Positions 18,449 through 27,084 of a stretch of DNA of 64,000 nucleotides are shown one piece after another. Source of the DNA: Avibacterium volantium_A (GTDB lineage: Bacteria > Pseudomonadota > Gammaproteobacteria > Enterobacterales > Pasteurellaceae); assembly GCF_049366555.1 (NCBI RefSeq), contig NZ_JBMMGT010000005.1:1-64000 (forward strand), in the 5' to 3' direction. The stretch's first letter is position 1. Each line of letters opens with the position of its first letter. The notes beneath the pieces are model-generated. The model saw only the letters and a program-made list of their open reading frames with translations. It did no database searches and was not told the DNA's origin. The position numbers and the translations under genes are program-made.

Positions 18449-19116
18449 TATACCGCCTCCGTTTTCGCCATTAGCCAGCCCACGCCTCGTACATTTTTTA
18501 TTCGCTCTTTGCCGAGTTTTTTCCGCAAGCTGTGAATAAGAAAATCAATGGCATTGCTCTCCACCTCTTCGCCCCACGCATAGATTTTGTCTTCTAGCTC
18601 TGCTCTGGAATGGATAATCCCCGCCCGTGTCATTAGCACTTGGAGCAAGGCAAATTCTTTGTTGCTAAGCGGAATGGCTTCGCCGTTCACTTCCACTTGG
18701 TAGGTGGTGGGGTCAAGGCTCATATCGCCGTTGATTACTTTCGGCGAGCTTTGTCCGTAATGGCGGCGTAAAATGGCACGAATGCGGGCTTGTAATTCGT
18801 TCATATCAAAGGGTTTGATTAAATAATCATCTGCCCCACCGTCTAGCCCCGCTAAACGGCTGTCTATATCATCACGGGCGGTAACGATTAACACGGGCGT
18901 GGTGTTTTTCTGTTGGCGTAAGCGTTGCAACAACTGCAAGCCGTCTTGCCCTGGTAGCCCTAGATCCAACAAGACGAGATCATAGGTTTGCGTGATTAAT
19001 GCCTGCTCGGCAGTGTTTCCGTTGTTCACCCAATCCACCGCATAATGGCTTTCTTTGAGGCTGTCCACCATTGCCTGTGCGATCATTTTGTCATCTTCCA
19101 CTAATAAAATTCGCAT
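18448..19116 (-). CDS. qseB: response regulator QseB (OmpR family)
   Basis: The 222-residue regulator has a receiver domain with the phosphorylated D51 and acidic pocket E7/D8/D9, then a winged-helix DNA-binding domain (about 125-220) ending VRGVGWLM. It is coupled to qseC and lies 74 bases downstream of a PepSY gene on the same strand, with a hairpin between them. The tandem CTAAT boxes upstream of the PepSY gene and of the small membrane gene are its most likely binding sites. Confidence 0.92.
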   Translation of the reverse strand: MRILLVEDDKMIAQAMVDSLKESHYAVDWVNNGNTAEQALITQTYDLVLLDLGLPGQDGLQLLQRLRQQKNTTPVLIVTARDDIDSRLAGLDGGADDYLIKPFDMNELQARIRAILRRHYGQSSPKVINGDMSLDPTTYQVEVNGEAIPLSNKEFALLQVLMTRAGIIHSRAELEDKIYAWGEEVESNAIDFLIHSLRKKLGKERIKNVRGVGWLMAKTEAV

Positions 19117-19134
19117 TTTGCCTCCAAAAAACTA

Positions 19135-19167
19135 ATAAAAAACAACCGCACTTTATCAATGCGGTTG
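19135..19167 (-). terminator. hairpin with T run between PepSY gene and qseB
   Basis: CAACCGCA (19143-19150) pairs with TGCGGTTG (19160-19167), and the minus strand continues into a T-rich stretch. One arm contains an uptake core. It may act as a partial terminator that limits read-through into qseBC. Confidence 0.65.
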
Positions 19168-19190
19168 CTGAAGTCAAATCTCATTCGGTG

Positions 19191-19709
19191 TTAGAAACGC
19201 TCGCCCGTGTTGGCATCGAGGCGAAGTTTTTCGATTTTGCCATTCACAATGGTTTTAATCTGATACTGCGGGCGATCTTTTTTCACCTTAAATTCAATCT
19301 CTTTGATTTTTCCGCCCGTTTGCTGTTGGGCGATGTCCATTGCTTGGGTGAGTGAAATTTTCACCTCTTGCTGCAAACGCTGGCGTTTTTCAGCGTGTTC
19401 CGCTTTTTGCTCAGATTTTGATCCCAACACGTCCCCCGTTTTGGCATCAATTTTAAATTCCTGCATTTCGCTGTCTTTCAGCAATTTCACTTCATAGTAG
19501 AGATTGTCTTTCTTGTGCTTGAGTTCCACCTCTACCACTTTGCCGTCGAATTTGGATTTTGCCTGATCCATCGCTTGTTGTGCGGTGATGCTGGCTTGCT
19601 CAAAAATCGCGGTGTCTTTCAAGCTGTCCGCATAAGCCGTTCCCAATGCCCCGAAGGTTACTACACCGATTAAGGCGGTGGCTAAAAGTGTTTTGCGTAA
19701 GTTTTTCAT
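19191..19709 (-). CDS. periplasmic PepSY-domain protein
   Basis: The 172-residue product starts with a signal peptide (cleavage likely after ...GTAYA, residue 27) and then has two PepSY repeats (about 34-92 and 110-170), each ending in a K/R-L-DA-x-TG motif. PepSY domains are found in peptidase inhibitors and envelope sensors; no precise role can be assigned. It heads a PepSY-qseB-qseC gene set, so it may modulate QseC from the periplasm or be one of the system's outputs. In Aggregatibacter this position is held by ygiW, which is a different (OB-fold) protein. Confidence 0.8.
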   Translation of the reverse strand: MKNLRKTLLATALIGVVTFGALGTAYADSLKDTAIFEQASITAQQAMDQAKSKFDGKVVEVELKHKKDNLYYEVKLLKDSEMQEFKIDAKTGDVLGSKSEQKAEHAEKRQRLQQEVKISLTQAMDIAQQQTGGKIKEIEFKVKKDRPQYQIKTIVNGKIEKLRLDANTGERF

Positions 19710-19777
19710 TGTTATACTCCTTTGTTAATCATTAAAATTCATCGTAGGTTGCTGTTCGCTTCCTTAGCGACGGGAGC

Positions 19778-19809
19778 ATTATAAAAAGCTAAAATTAGCA
19801 CAAAATTAG
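19778..19809 (-). promoter_or_regulatory. putative QseB box and promoter of the PepSY-qseBC operon
   Basis: Minus strand: CTAAT-N6-CTAAT (19809-19794), ten bases, then a perfect TATAAT (19783-19778). Box, spacing and -10 position copy those upstream of the 67-residue membrane gene. Confidence 0.65.
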
Positions 19810-19855
19810 CAAACACATTTTTTTGGAAAAATTGCACCGCTCGCCACGGAAGCCT

Positions 19856-20800
19856 TTAATTCACTTCCTTAATGCGTAGCTCTCGCGGCACTTCAAACAC
19901 GGTGTTTTCTTCACAGCCTTGTAGCTCTTCCACTTGGGTTACGCCAAGCTCTTTCAGGCGATTCACCACCGATTGCACCAGCACTTCAGGGGCAGAAGCG
20001 CCTGCGGTAATGCCGATCGTAGAAACATTGTTCAGCCAAGCTTCTTCAATGTCATTAGCATCATCGATCAATTTCGCGGTAACGCCCATTCGGGTGGCAA
20101 GCTCTGCCAAGCGGTTTGAGTTTGAGGAATTTTTCGATCCCACAACGATCACCAAATCCGCTTGCTCTGCCAGCTCCCGCACCGCTTGCTGGCGGTTGGT
20201 GGTGGCATAGCAAATATCATTCTTACGCGGCCCCTGAATGGCGGGATATTTCGCTTTTAACGCTGCGATCACCTCGCTAGTATCGTCAATAGACAGGGTA
20301 GTTTGCGTCATAAAGGTGATGTCGTCCTCTTTGCTCAAAGCCAGTTTGGCGATGTCTTCCACATCTTCCACCAAATAGATCCCGCCCTCCGCGTTATCAT
20401 ATTGTCCCATTGTGCCTTCCACTTCGGGGTGTCCTTCGTGTCCGATTAACACTGCTTTTGTGCCTTTGCGACTGGCCCGTGCCACTTGCATATGCACTTT
20501 GGTAACCAACGGACAGGTGGCATCAAACACTTTTAACTCGCGTTTTTTCGCTTCTTGACGCACCGCTTGGGAAACGCCGTGGGCGGAAAAGATCACAATT
20601 GCCCCATCTGGCACTTCGTCTAATTCTTCTACGAACACCGCACCACGCTCACGCAAACCATTGACCACAAAGCGATTATGCACCACTTCGTGGCGAACAT
20701 AGATCGGTGCACCGTGAATTTCTAAAGCTAATTCCACAATGCTAATGGCACGATCTACGCCCGCACAGAAACCACGCGGGTTGGCTAAAATAATTTTCAC
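19856..20800 (-). CDS. ispH: 4-hydroxy-3-methylbut-2-enyl diphosphate reductase
   Basis: IspH (LytB) is the [4Fe-4S] enzyme that makes IPP and DMAPP in the last step of the MEP isoprenoid pathway. The 314-residue protein carries the cluster cysteines: C12 in RGFCAGV, one in DATCPLV near 96 and one in DICYATTNRQ near 197. It overlaps lspA by four bases and is last in an ileS-lspA-ispH run. Confidence 0.96.
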   Translation of the reverse strand: MKIILANPRGFCAGVDRAISIVELALEIHGAPIYVRHEVVHNRFVVNGLRERGAVFVEELDEVPDGAIVIFSAHGVSQAVRQEAKKRELKVFDATCPLVTKVHMQVARASRKGTKAVLIGHEGHPEVEGTMGQYDNAEGGIYLVEDVEDIAKLALSKEDDITFMTQTTLSIDDTSEVIAALKAKYPAIQGPRKNDICYATTNRQQAVRELAEQADLVIVVGSKNSSNSNRLAELATRMGVTAKLIDDANDIEEAWLNNVSTIGITAGASAPEVLVQSVVNRLKELGVTQVEELQGCEENTVFEVPRELRIKEVN

Positions 20801-21291
20801 TTGGCTTTCTCCGTTTTCTTCTCGCCATTTTTTATTGCGTCAATGGCAAGCAATGCCGCCCCAATACAAATGGCAATATCCGCCACGTTAAACACGGGAT
20901 AATGCCATTGTTGCCAATAAAAATCGAAAAAATCCACTACAAAGCCGTGATAAGCCCGATCTGCCATATTGGCTAACGCACCGCCAATAATTAGAGCATA
21001 GGCACTATTTTGTAAGCGTTGGCTTGCTTTATTTTTGGCTAAGAAAATCACGAGCATTGCGGAAATTCCAATAGCAAGTAGGATAAAAAAGCTTTTCTGC
21101 CAGCCTGAATGATCCGCAAGAAAACTAAATGCTGCACCATAATTTCGCACATAGGTGAGATTAAAAATAGGCAAAATTTGCACGCTGTCATACAGGGCAA
21201 AATGGCTCACAACGGCATATTTGCTCAATAAATCGATGCCAAAAACCACCGCACTTAGCCAAAGGAACGCAAGTCCTGATTTTTTTAACAT
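20797..21291 (-). CDS. lspA: lipoprotein signal peptidase
   Basis: LspA is the aspartyl protease that cleaves prolipoproteins in the inner membrane. The 164-residue protein has four hydrophobic helices and the catalytic pair D111 (GALANMADR) and D138 (FNVADIAI). It overlaps ispH by four bases (ATGA). In many proteobacteria the set is ribF-ileS-lspA-ispH; here ribF has been pushed away by an insertion upstream of ileS. Confidence 0.95.
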   Translation of the reverse strand: MLKKSGLAFLWLSAVVFGIDLLSKYAVVSHFALYDSVQILPIFNLTYVRNYGAAFSFLADHSGWQKSFFILLAIGISAMLVIFLAKNKASQRLQNSAYALIIGGALANMADRAYHGFVVDFFDFYWQQWHYPVFNVADIAICIGAALLAIDAIKNGEKKTEKAK

Positions 21292-21351
21292 TGGGTATCC
21301 TGTTTTATTCAGCGAATGTTTTTATCGCTACAATTCGCTATTTATTAATAC

Positions 21352-21373
21352 GGGCGAACACACAGGTTCGCCC
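21352..21373. repeat. dispersed GGGCGAAC hairpin repeat, copy 1
   Basis: GGGCGAAC (21352-21359) and GTTCGCCC (21366-21373) form a palindrome with a short loop. A degraded half copy (GGTTCGTCCC) follows near 21388. The same palindrome occurs at 52324-52345. Confidence 0.6.
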
Positions 21374-21426
21374 CTACACAACACATAGGTTCGTCCCGAC
21401 AAATAGCTATAACAAAAAGCGTGCGA

Positions 21427-21474
21427 AAAAAGCACCGCACTTTGTTATTTTGCAGACAAAGTGCGGTCGGATTT
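21427..21474 (-). terminator. paired uptake sequences acting as terminator after ileS
   Basis: ACCGCACTTTGT (21434-21445) and ACAAAGTGCGGT (21456-21467) are inverted uptake cores forming a 12-bp stem, with a T run on the minus strand. Confidence 0.75.
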
Positions 21475-21485
21475 TTTGACGTTTT

Positions 21486-24305
21486 TTACGCGAAATGTCT
21501 GACTTCGCCCTCGCCGTCCACGTTTTCCACACAACGAGAACAAAGCGTTGGGTGGTCGGAGTTTTGTCCGATGGTGTCGGAATAATGCCAGCAACGCGGA
21601 CATTTTTCGTTGGCAGAACGCACCACTTTCACTTTAAAGCCGTCCACTTCACCATCCTCAACATCAGCTTCGGCAAGTGGTTTCACTTCGGCTTTTGAGG
21701 TAATCAGCACAAAGCGTAATTCATCGCCTAATTGAGATAAAATCTTCGCGTATTCTTCGTTTGCGTAAAGGGTAACTTCCGCTTCCAATGCTGCACCGAT
21801 CACTTTATCCGCACGGGCTTGCTCTAATACGCGATTGACTTCATCACGCAGTTTTAGCACTTGTTGCCAGTAAGCGTCATTCATTGTTTCATCAGCGTTC
21901 AATGGGAATAAGTCCTTGTAGAACTCTTCGGTAAACACAAATTCCGCGCGTTCACCAGGGATATATTGCCAAATTTCATCAGCGGTGAAAGATAAAATCG
22001 GCGCAATCCAACGCACCAAGGCTTCGGCAATATGCCATAAGGCTGTTTGGCAGCTACGGCGCGCAAGGCTGTCTGCTTTGGTGGTGTATTGGCGGTCTTT
22101 GATAATATCTAAATAGAACGATCCCATTTCGATTGAACAGAATTTCATTAAACGCTGAACAACGGCGTGGAATTGATAATTATCATAAGCTTCTTGGATC
22201 TCTTTTTGTGCATTCAAGGCACAGTCCACCGCCCAACGATCGAGTACGATCATCTCTTCTGGTTTAACTAAATCGCGTTTTGGATCAAAGCCATTTAGGT
22301 TCGCCAAAAGGAAACGCGCCGTATTACGAATACGGCGATAGCTATCAGCTGCACGTTTTAAGATTTCGTCTGACACAGACATCTCACCAGTGTAATCCGT
22401 TGAAGCTACCCATAAACGTAAAATATCGCCACCGAATTTGTCCATCACTTCTTGCGGAGTCACAATATTTCCGATGGATTTTGACATTTTACGCCCTTGT
22501 CCGTCTACCGTAAAACCGTGCGTAAGTACTTGTTTATACGGAGCTTTATTGTCTGTTGCAGTAGAAAGCATTAAGGACGACATAAACCAACCGCGATGTT
22601 GATCCGAGCCTTCCAAATACATATCTGGCTCTTTGCCGTTAAACTCTGGGCGAACTTTTACGACAGAATTGTAGGTTGATCCTGAATCGAACCACACATC
22701 AAGGGTGTCTGGTACTTTTTTGTAATCTTTCGCTTCTTCGCCAAGCAATTCCGCAGGATCGAGATCCCACCACGATTGAATGCCCGCTTGCTCCACGCGT
22801 TTTGCCACTTCTTCGATTAATTCCAACGAACGCGGGTGCAATTCTTCCGTGTCTTTATGAATAAACAGGGCGATTGGCACATTCCAAGTACGCTGACGGG
22901 AAATACACCAGTCTGGGCGGTTTTCTACCATTTTTTCAATACGAGCTTGACCCCAATCTGGGATCCAACGCACTTTTTTGATTTCCTCTAACGCCTGCTT
23001 GCGTAAGCCGTTAGTTTCCATTCCGATAAACCATTGTGGTGTGGCACGGAAAATAATTGGCGTTTTGTGTCGCCAGCAATGCGGGTAGCTGTGGCGAATT
23101 TTTTGTACTTTTAAGAGATTGCCTTTTTCAACAAGTTTTTCAATCACTAAGTCATTACTTTCAAAGACTTTTTTGCCTGCGAAAAATGGTGTGTTGTCAT
23201 TAAAGACACCTGCGTCAGTAATTAAATTCGCCATTTCTAAGCCGTATTTTTGTCCGACAATATAGTCGTCCTGACCGTGATCGGGAGCGGTATGCACTAA
23301 GCCCGTACCGCCGTCAGTGGTAACGTGATCGCCCAAAATCACAGGCACGCTATACTCATAGAATGGGTGGTTAAAGCGGAGCAATTCTAAATCCGCCCCT
23401 TTGGCTGAGCCTAGTACTTTCACATTTTCTTCACCAAGGGCTTTTTGCACGCTTTCCACCAATTCTTTAGCTAAAATCAAGCGTTTATCGCCAAATTGCA
23501 GCAGTTGGTAATCTAAATCCGCATTCACCGCAATCGCACGGTTTGATGGCAACGTCCAAGGGGTGGTTGTCCAAATTACAGCGAAAATTTCACCACTACC
23601 CGTTTCTGTTAAATTGAATTGATTTAACACCGCACTTTCATCAACGGCAGGGAATGCCACATAGATTGACGGCGAGGTTTTGTCTTCGTATTCCACTTCC
23701 GCTTCAGACAGCGAAGAAGCACAATCCAAGCACCAATGCACGGGCTTATAGCCTTTGTATAAATGGTTGTTTTCCACCACTTTGGCAAGGGTGCGAATGA
23801 TATTCGCTTCGGTGTCATAATTCATTGTTAAATAAGGATTATCCCAATCCCCTAACACGCCCAAGCGGATAAAATCTTTCTTCTGCCCTTCCACTTGTTC
23901 ATAGGCATATTTGCGACATTCTTCGCGGAATTGTGCGGCAGAAATTTTATCGCCCGCTTTACCTACCAAGCCTTCCACTTTTAATTCGATCGGCAAACCG
24001 TGGCAGTCCCAACCCGGGATATAAGGGCTGTCAAAGCCCGCTGCGGTTTTAGATTTAATAATAATGTCTTTTAAAATTTTATTTACAGCGTGTCCAATGT
24101 GAATTGAGCCGTTGGCATAAGGAGGGCCATCGTGCAGAATAAAGGATTTTTTCCCTTGTGCAGATTGTCTAATTTTTTCGTAAAGTTTTTTCTCATACCA
24201 ATTTTTAAGCATTACTGGCTCGCGTTTCGCCAGATCGCCACGCATTGGAAACCCTGTCGCTGGCAGGTTTAGCGTGTTTTTGTAATCTACAGTTTCATTC
24301 GACAT
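21486..24305 (-). CDS. ileS: isoleucyl-tRNA synthetase
   Basis: The 939-residue class I synthetase charges tRNA-Ile and edits misactivated valine. It has the HIGH motif (PPYANGSIHIGHAVNK near 58-73), the CP1 editing domain, KMSKS (GRKMSKSIGN near 601-610) and a C-terminal zinc finger of CPRCW and CSRC cysteines near 900-922. Length is normal. Downstream come lspA and ispH. Upstream, the expected neighbour ribF is 2.7 kb away because of the IS30/DUF262 island. Confidence 0.97.
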   Translation of the reverse strand: MSNETVDYKNTLNLPATGFPMRGDLAKREPVMLKNWYEKKLYEKIRQSAQGKKSFILHDGPPYANGSIHIGHAVNKILKDIIIKSKTAAGFDSPYIPGWDCHGLPIELKVEGLVGKAGDKISAAQFREECRKYAYEQVEGQKKDFIRLGVLGDWDNPYLTMNYDTEANIIRTLAKVVENNHLYKGYKPVHWCLDCASSLSEAEVEYEDKTSPSIYVAFPAVDESAVLNQFNLTETGSGEIFAVIWTTTPWTLPSNRAIAVNADLDYQLLQFGDKRLILAKELVESVQKALGEENVKVLGSAKGADLELLRFNHPFYEYSVPVILGDHVTTDGGTGLVHTAPDHGQDDYIVGQKYGLEMANLITDAGVFNDNTPFFAGKKVFESNDLVIEKLVEKGNLLKVQKIRHSYPHCWRHKTPIIFRATPQWFIGMETNGLRKQALEEIKKVRWIPDWGQARIEKMVENRPDWCISRQRTWNVPIALFIHKDTEELHPRSLELIEEVAKRVEQAGIQSWWDLDPAELLGEEAKDYKKVPDTLDVWFDSGSTYNSVVKVRPEFNGKEPDMYLEGSDQHRGWFMSSLMLSTATDNKAPYKQVLTHGFTVDGQGRKMSKSIGNIVTPQEVMDKFGGDILRLWVASTDYTGEMSVSDEILKRAADSYRRIRNTARFLLANLNGFDPKRDLVKPEEMIVLDRWAVDCALNAQKEIQEAYDNYQFHAVVQRLMKFCSIEMGSFYLDIIKDRQYTTKADSLARRSCQTALWHIAEALVRWIAPILSFTADEIWQYIPGERAEFVFTEEFYKDLFPLNADETMNDAYWQQVLKLRDEVNRVLEQARADKVIGAALEAEVTLYANEEYAKILSQLGDELRFVLITSKAEVKPLAEADVEDGEVDGFKVKVVRSANEKCPRCWHYSDTIGQNSDHPTLCSRCVENVDGEGEVRHFA

Positions 24306-24491
24306 TTGTTTTTTCCACGTTGTATAAAAATAAAATCTTGCATTTAATGCACAATGATTCCCGCATTATACGCATAAATGCGGCAATGTGAAAGAATGGC
24401 AATGCGCGAATTGCTGATTAAAGTGCGGTGCTTTTTTGGCAAGCTTTTTTACCGCACGTTAAATTATTTATTTTGTTCTTTTTACTTGCCC

Positions 24492-24871
24492 TTGAATTTA
24501 CAATCTAACTGCAATAAATAAGAAAATGTTCATAAGGAAATCAACTATAAAAAATCACTGATGAGAAGTTATGAACACCTATAAACATCTTACACTTTAT
24601 GAACGCGAAAAGATAATGGCTTTCCACGTATTAGGCAAAACTATCATACAGATTGCTCACCAATTACAGCGACATAAATCGACCATTTCACTAGAATTGA
24701 GACGTTATCAGAGCGAATTGCTCTCCATATCAGATAGCCTCTCTTGTGAAACACGAACAAAGCTCACTTTGTATTAGCTTTGTCAGTATTTACCGAGGGA
24801 TTTATGCTGGGTGGTTTGATGAGAAAGGCTTATCTTGGGGTGAGTCTCTAGAAAAAAGATGTTATAATTAA
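24492..24871 (+). mobile_element. left IS30-family remnant (5' end plus fragments)
   Basis: The remnant begins with a 23-bp terminal repeat (24492-24514). An ATG at 24571 opens a 68-codon frame whose first 45 residues (MNTYKHLTLYEREKIMAFHV, then an HTH with RHKSTISLELRR) are the N-terminus of an IS30 transposase, after which the frame is lost. A second in-frame piece at 24776-24871 (SFVSIYRGIYAGWFDEKGLS) matches the next part of such transposases. The DDE catalytic region and right end are missing, so it is dead. It shares its first ~160 bases with the copy at 26591. Confidence 0.8.
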
Positions 24872-24901
24872 CAAAAATTAACTAACCAAAAGGAAAATAC
24901 A

Positions 24902-26545
24902 ATGAGAGACTACTTTACGCCAGAAAGCTTGACTATTGAAGCCATTTTTAGTAACACTGATAGTTTTTATCAAATGCCTATTTATCAACGTCCTTATTCT
25001 TGGGACAAAGAGAGGGTGGAGCAGCTGTGGGCAGATATTTTTGAAGCTTATAAAAATCATAAAGAGAACTCAAATCAAGACAATAACTATTTTTTGGGTT
25101 CATTGGTTGTGGTCAAGAATAAAAATGGAGCTTATGATGTTGTCGATGGACAGCAACGTATTACTACGTTGACGATCTTATTTTGTGTATTGCGAGATTT
25201 AAACTTACCTGATATTAAAGAACATAGTAAAAAAATCCAAAATAGTATTGCTAATTTAGTTAATGATAAAGTTAGACTAAAACTAACCACACAATTAAAT
25301 AATCAGGCTATATTTGAAGAAAATGTATTAAACGGCATTGATTTTGAAAAACTTGATAAAAATAAAAAAGACAACCGTTTTTTGCAAACGGCAAGTTATT
25401 TTAAAGAGTTAATTGGTAAAGTACAACCTAATATCTTAAATGAATTTATTAGTTATTTATTTGAAAATACAGTGTTAATTCGTATTTCTTGTACTGATGA
25501 AAGTTTTGCAATCAAATTATTCTCAGTATTAAATGATAGAGGTCTTGATTTAGCACCTGCTGATATTATTAAAGCTCATTTAATGCAACAATTAGATGAT
25601 GATAAACGCCAGCATTTTAATGAAGAGTGGAAAAAAATAGAAATCCTTTGTCAGAGAATGGATGAAAGTTTAACTAATGTTTTTAACTTGTATTTATATT
25701 ACCAAACTGGTAAAAATCCAAAAAGTAGCTTGCAAGATGAATTTAAAAAAGAATTTAAAGATAAGAATGCCAATAGTATTATTTTAGACTTAAATAAGTT
25801 TGCCAACTTTTTATTTGAAATCAATGAAAGTTATAATGACAAAGATATTTCCAAGTTGCAGTATTTACCTCATAGTATTTATTGGAAAAGTATTTTATTA
25901 ACTGCCAAAATGAAAGATTATAAAGAATATGACAAGCTAAAGTCATTACTAGTCAAATATTACTATCAAAACTGGATTGCTGACGGAACTGCCAACCGAA
26001 TTAAGCAAACCTCCTTTAATATTATTGAGATGGTACAAGAAAATCAAAGCATTGATGATATTAAATCAATTATTGTGAAAAATTTATCTGAACACAATAA
26101 CTATTTGGATTATTTGGATAGAGCTAACATTTATTCATCAAAATGGCATAAACCATTATTATTGGCAATTGAATACAATCAGCAAGATAATTATCCTTAT
26201 ATTGAAATTAATAAAAATTTACATACAGAACACATCTTACCTCAAGAGTGGAACGATAAAAGCTTGAATTGGTCTGATAAGTTTGATAGTGACACAGCTA
26301 ACCTATTTTTGAATAGTTTGGGTAATCTAACTTTATTATCTGGCAATAAAAATATTCGTGCCAGCAACCGCAATTATGCGGCCAAAAAAGAAATTTATAT
26401 TGGCAAAGGTTTGGATGGAAAAACGTCATTTGAAATTACCAAATGGGTATTTGAGAATTATCCTGATGAATGGAATGCTGAAACAATTCAAAAACGAAAA
26501 GAATGGTTAATTAATGAAATTAAAAAGATTTTTGAAATTAAATAA
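24902..26545 (+). CDS. DUF262/DUF1524 protein, GmrSD-like restriction candidate
   Basis: The 547-residue protein joins an N-terminal DUF262 domain (ParB-like fold; IYQRPYSW at 28-34 and the DGQQR signature at 82-86, then NDRGLDLAPADIIKAH near 211-225) to a C-terminal DUF1524 HNH-type nuclease domain (HTEHILPQ at 441-448 and GNLTLL at 474-479). This is the layout of single-chain GmrSD/BrxU-type nucleases, which cut phage DNA with modified bases. Both motif sets look intact, so the protein is probably active. It has a good AAGGAAAA ribosome site, is much more AT-rich than its neighbours, and sits between two IS30 remnants, all signs of transfer. Target specificity cannot be read from sequence. 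Confidence 0.85.
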   Translation: MRDYFTPESLTIEAIFSNTDSFYQMPIYQRPYSWDKERVEQLWADIFEAYKNHKENSNQDNNYFLGSLVVVKNKNGAYDVVDGQQRITTLTILFCVLRDLNLPDIKEHSKKIQNSIANLVNDKVRLKLTTQLNNQAIFEENVLNGIDFEKLDKNKKDNRFLQTASYFKELIGKVQPNILNEFISYLFENTVLIRISCTDESFAIKLFSVLNDRGLDLAPADIIKAHLMQQLDDDKRQHFNEEWKKIEILCQRMDESLTNVFNLYLYYQTGKNPKSSLQDEFKKEFKDKNANSIILDLNKFANFLFEINESYNDKDISKLQYLPHSIYWKSILLTAKMKDYKEYDKLKSLLVKYYYQNWIADGTANRIKQTSFNIIEMVQENQSIDDIKSIIVKNLSEHNNYLDYLDRANIYSSKWHKPLLLAIEYNQQDNYPYIEINKNLHTEHILPQEWNDKSLNWSDKFDSDTANLFLNSLGNLTLLSGNKNIRASNRNYAAKKEIYIGKGLDGKTSFEITKWVFENYPDEWNAETIQKRKEWLINEIKKIFEIK

Positions 26546-26590
26546 CTAAATTTAAATGTATAAGATCAGACCTAGCCTGACAATTCACTT

Positions 26591-27084
26591 TTGAATTTAC
26601 AATCTAACTGCAACAAATAAAAAGTGTTCATAAGGAAATCAACTATAATTTGTTTACCATACAAAATCACTGATGAGAACTTATGAACACCTACAAACAT
26701 CTTACACTTTGTGAACGTGAAAAGATAATGTTTTTTCACACATTAGGCAATGACTATGAGTGAAGCCTTGCATAATCAGCCTTTAGAGAGCATTACCCCA
26801 AATAGAGGTAAGGAATTTCCAAAACATCAGCAGGTGACGGAGAGGCCTCACTTCGAATTTTATTTTCCCTTACCCCATCAGTCTCGGTAAAGAGGAACAA
26901 ATGAAAAATCGAATGGTTTGATGAGGGAGTATTTTCCAAAAGATCAAAACATTACGCCATTTTCGGAAGCCCAGATACAAGTAGTGGTCGATAAATTAAA
27001 TCACCAACCACATAAATGTTTAAACTGGAAAACACATTATGAAGTCACTTTTGATAAAGTGTTGCAGTTAGTTTGACAATTTAA
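26591..27084 (+). mobile_element. right IS30-family remnant with both ends
   Basis: The left terminal repeat is at 26591-26613 and the right one at 27062-27084; they match at 19 of 23 positions. The transposase start (26683, MNTYKHLTLCEREKIMFFH) is joined by an internal deletion to the catalytic C-terminal part, open from 26762 to the stop at 27076: SITPNRGKEF, then FYFPLPHQ, an in-frame TAA where relatives read Q, RGTNEKSNGLMREYFP, and ...HYEVTFDKVLQLV. It is therefore non-functional. Its right repeat runs into the 3' end of ribF. Confidence 0.82.

Larger units (their letters stand above)
24492..27084. mobile_element. composite island: IS30 remnant - DUF262 gene - IS30 remnant
   Basis: Two IS30 copies in the same orientation flank the DUF262 gene, giving the outline of a composite element inserted between ribF and ileS. 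The outermost repeats are at 24492-24514 and 27062-27084. Both transposases are broken, so the unit can no longer move on its own. Confidence 0.65.

Noticed and set aside
24306..24491. Possible T-box or leader peptide before ileS
   Set aside because: No T-box core or short Ile-rich reading frame is apparent; the stretch has only uptake-like sequences and AT-rich promoter-like DNA.
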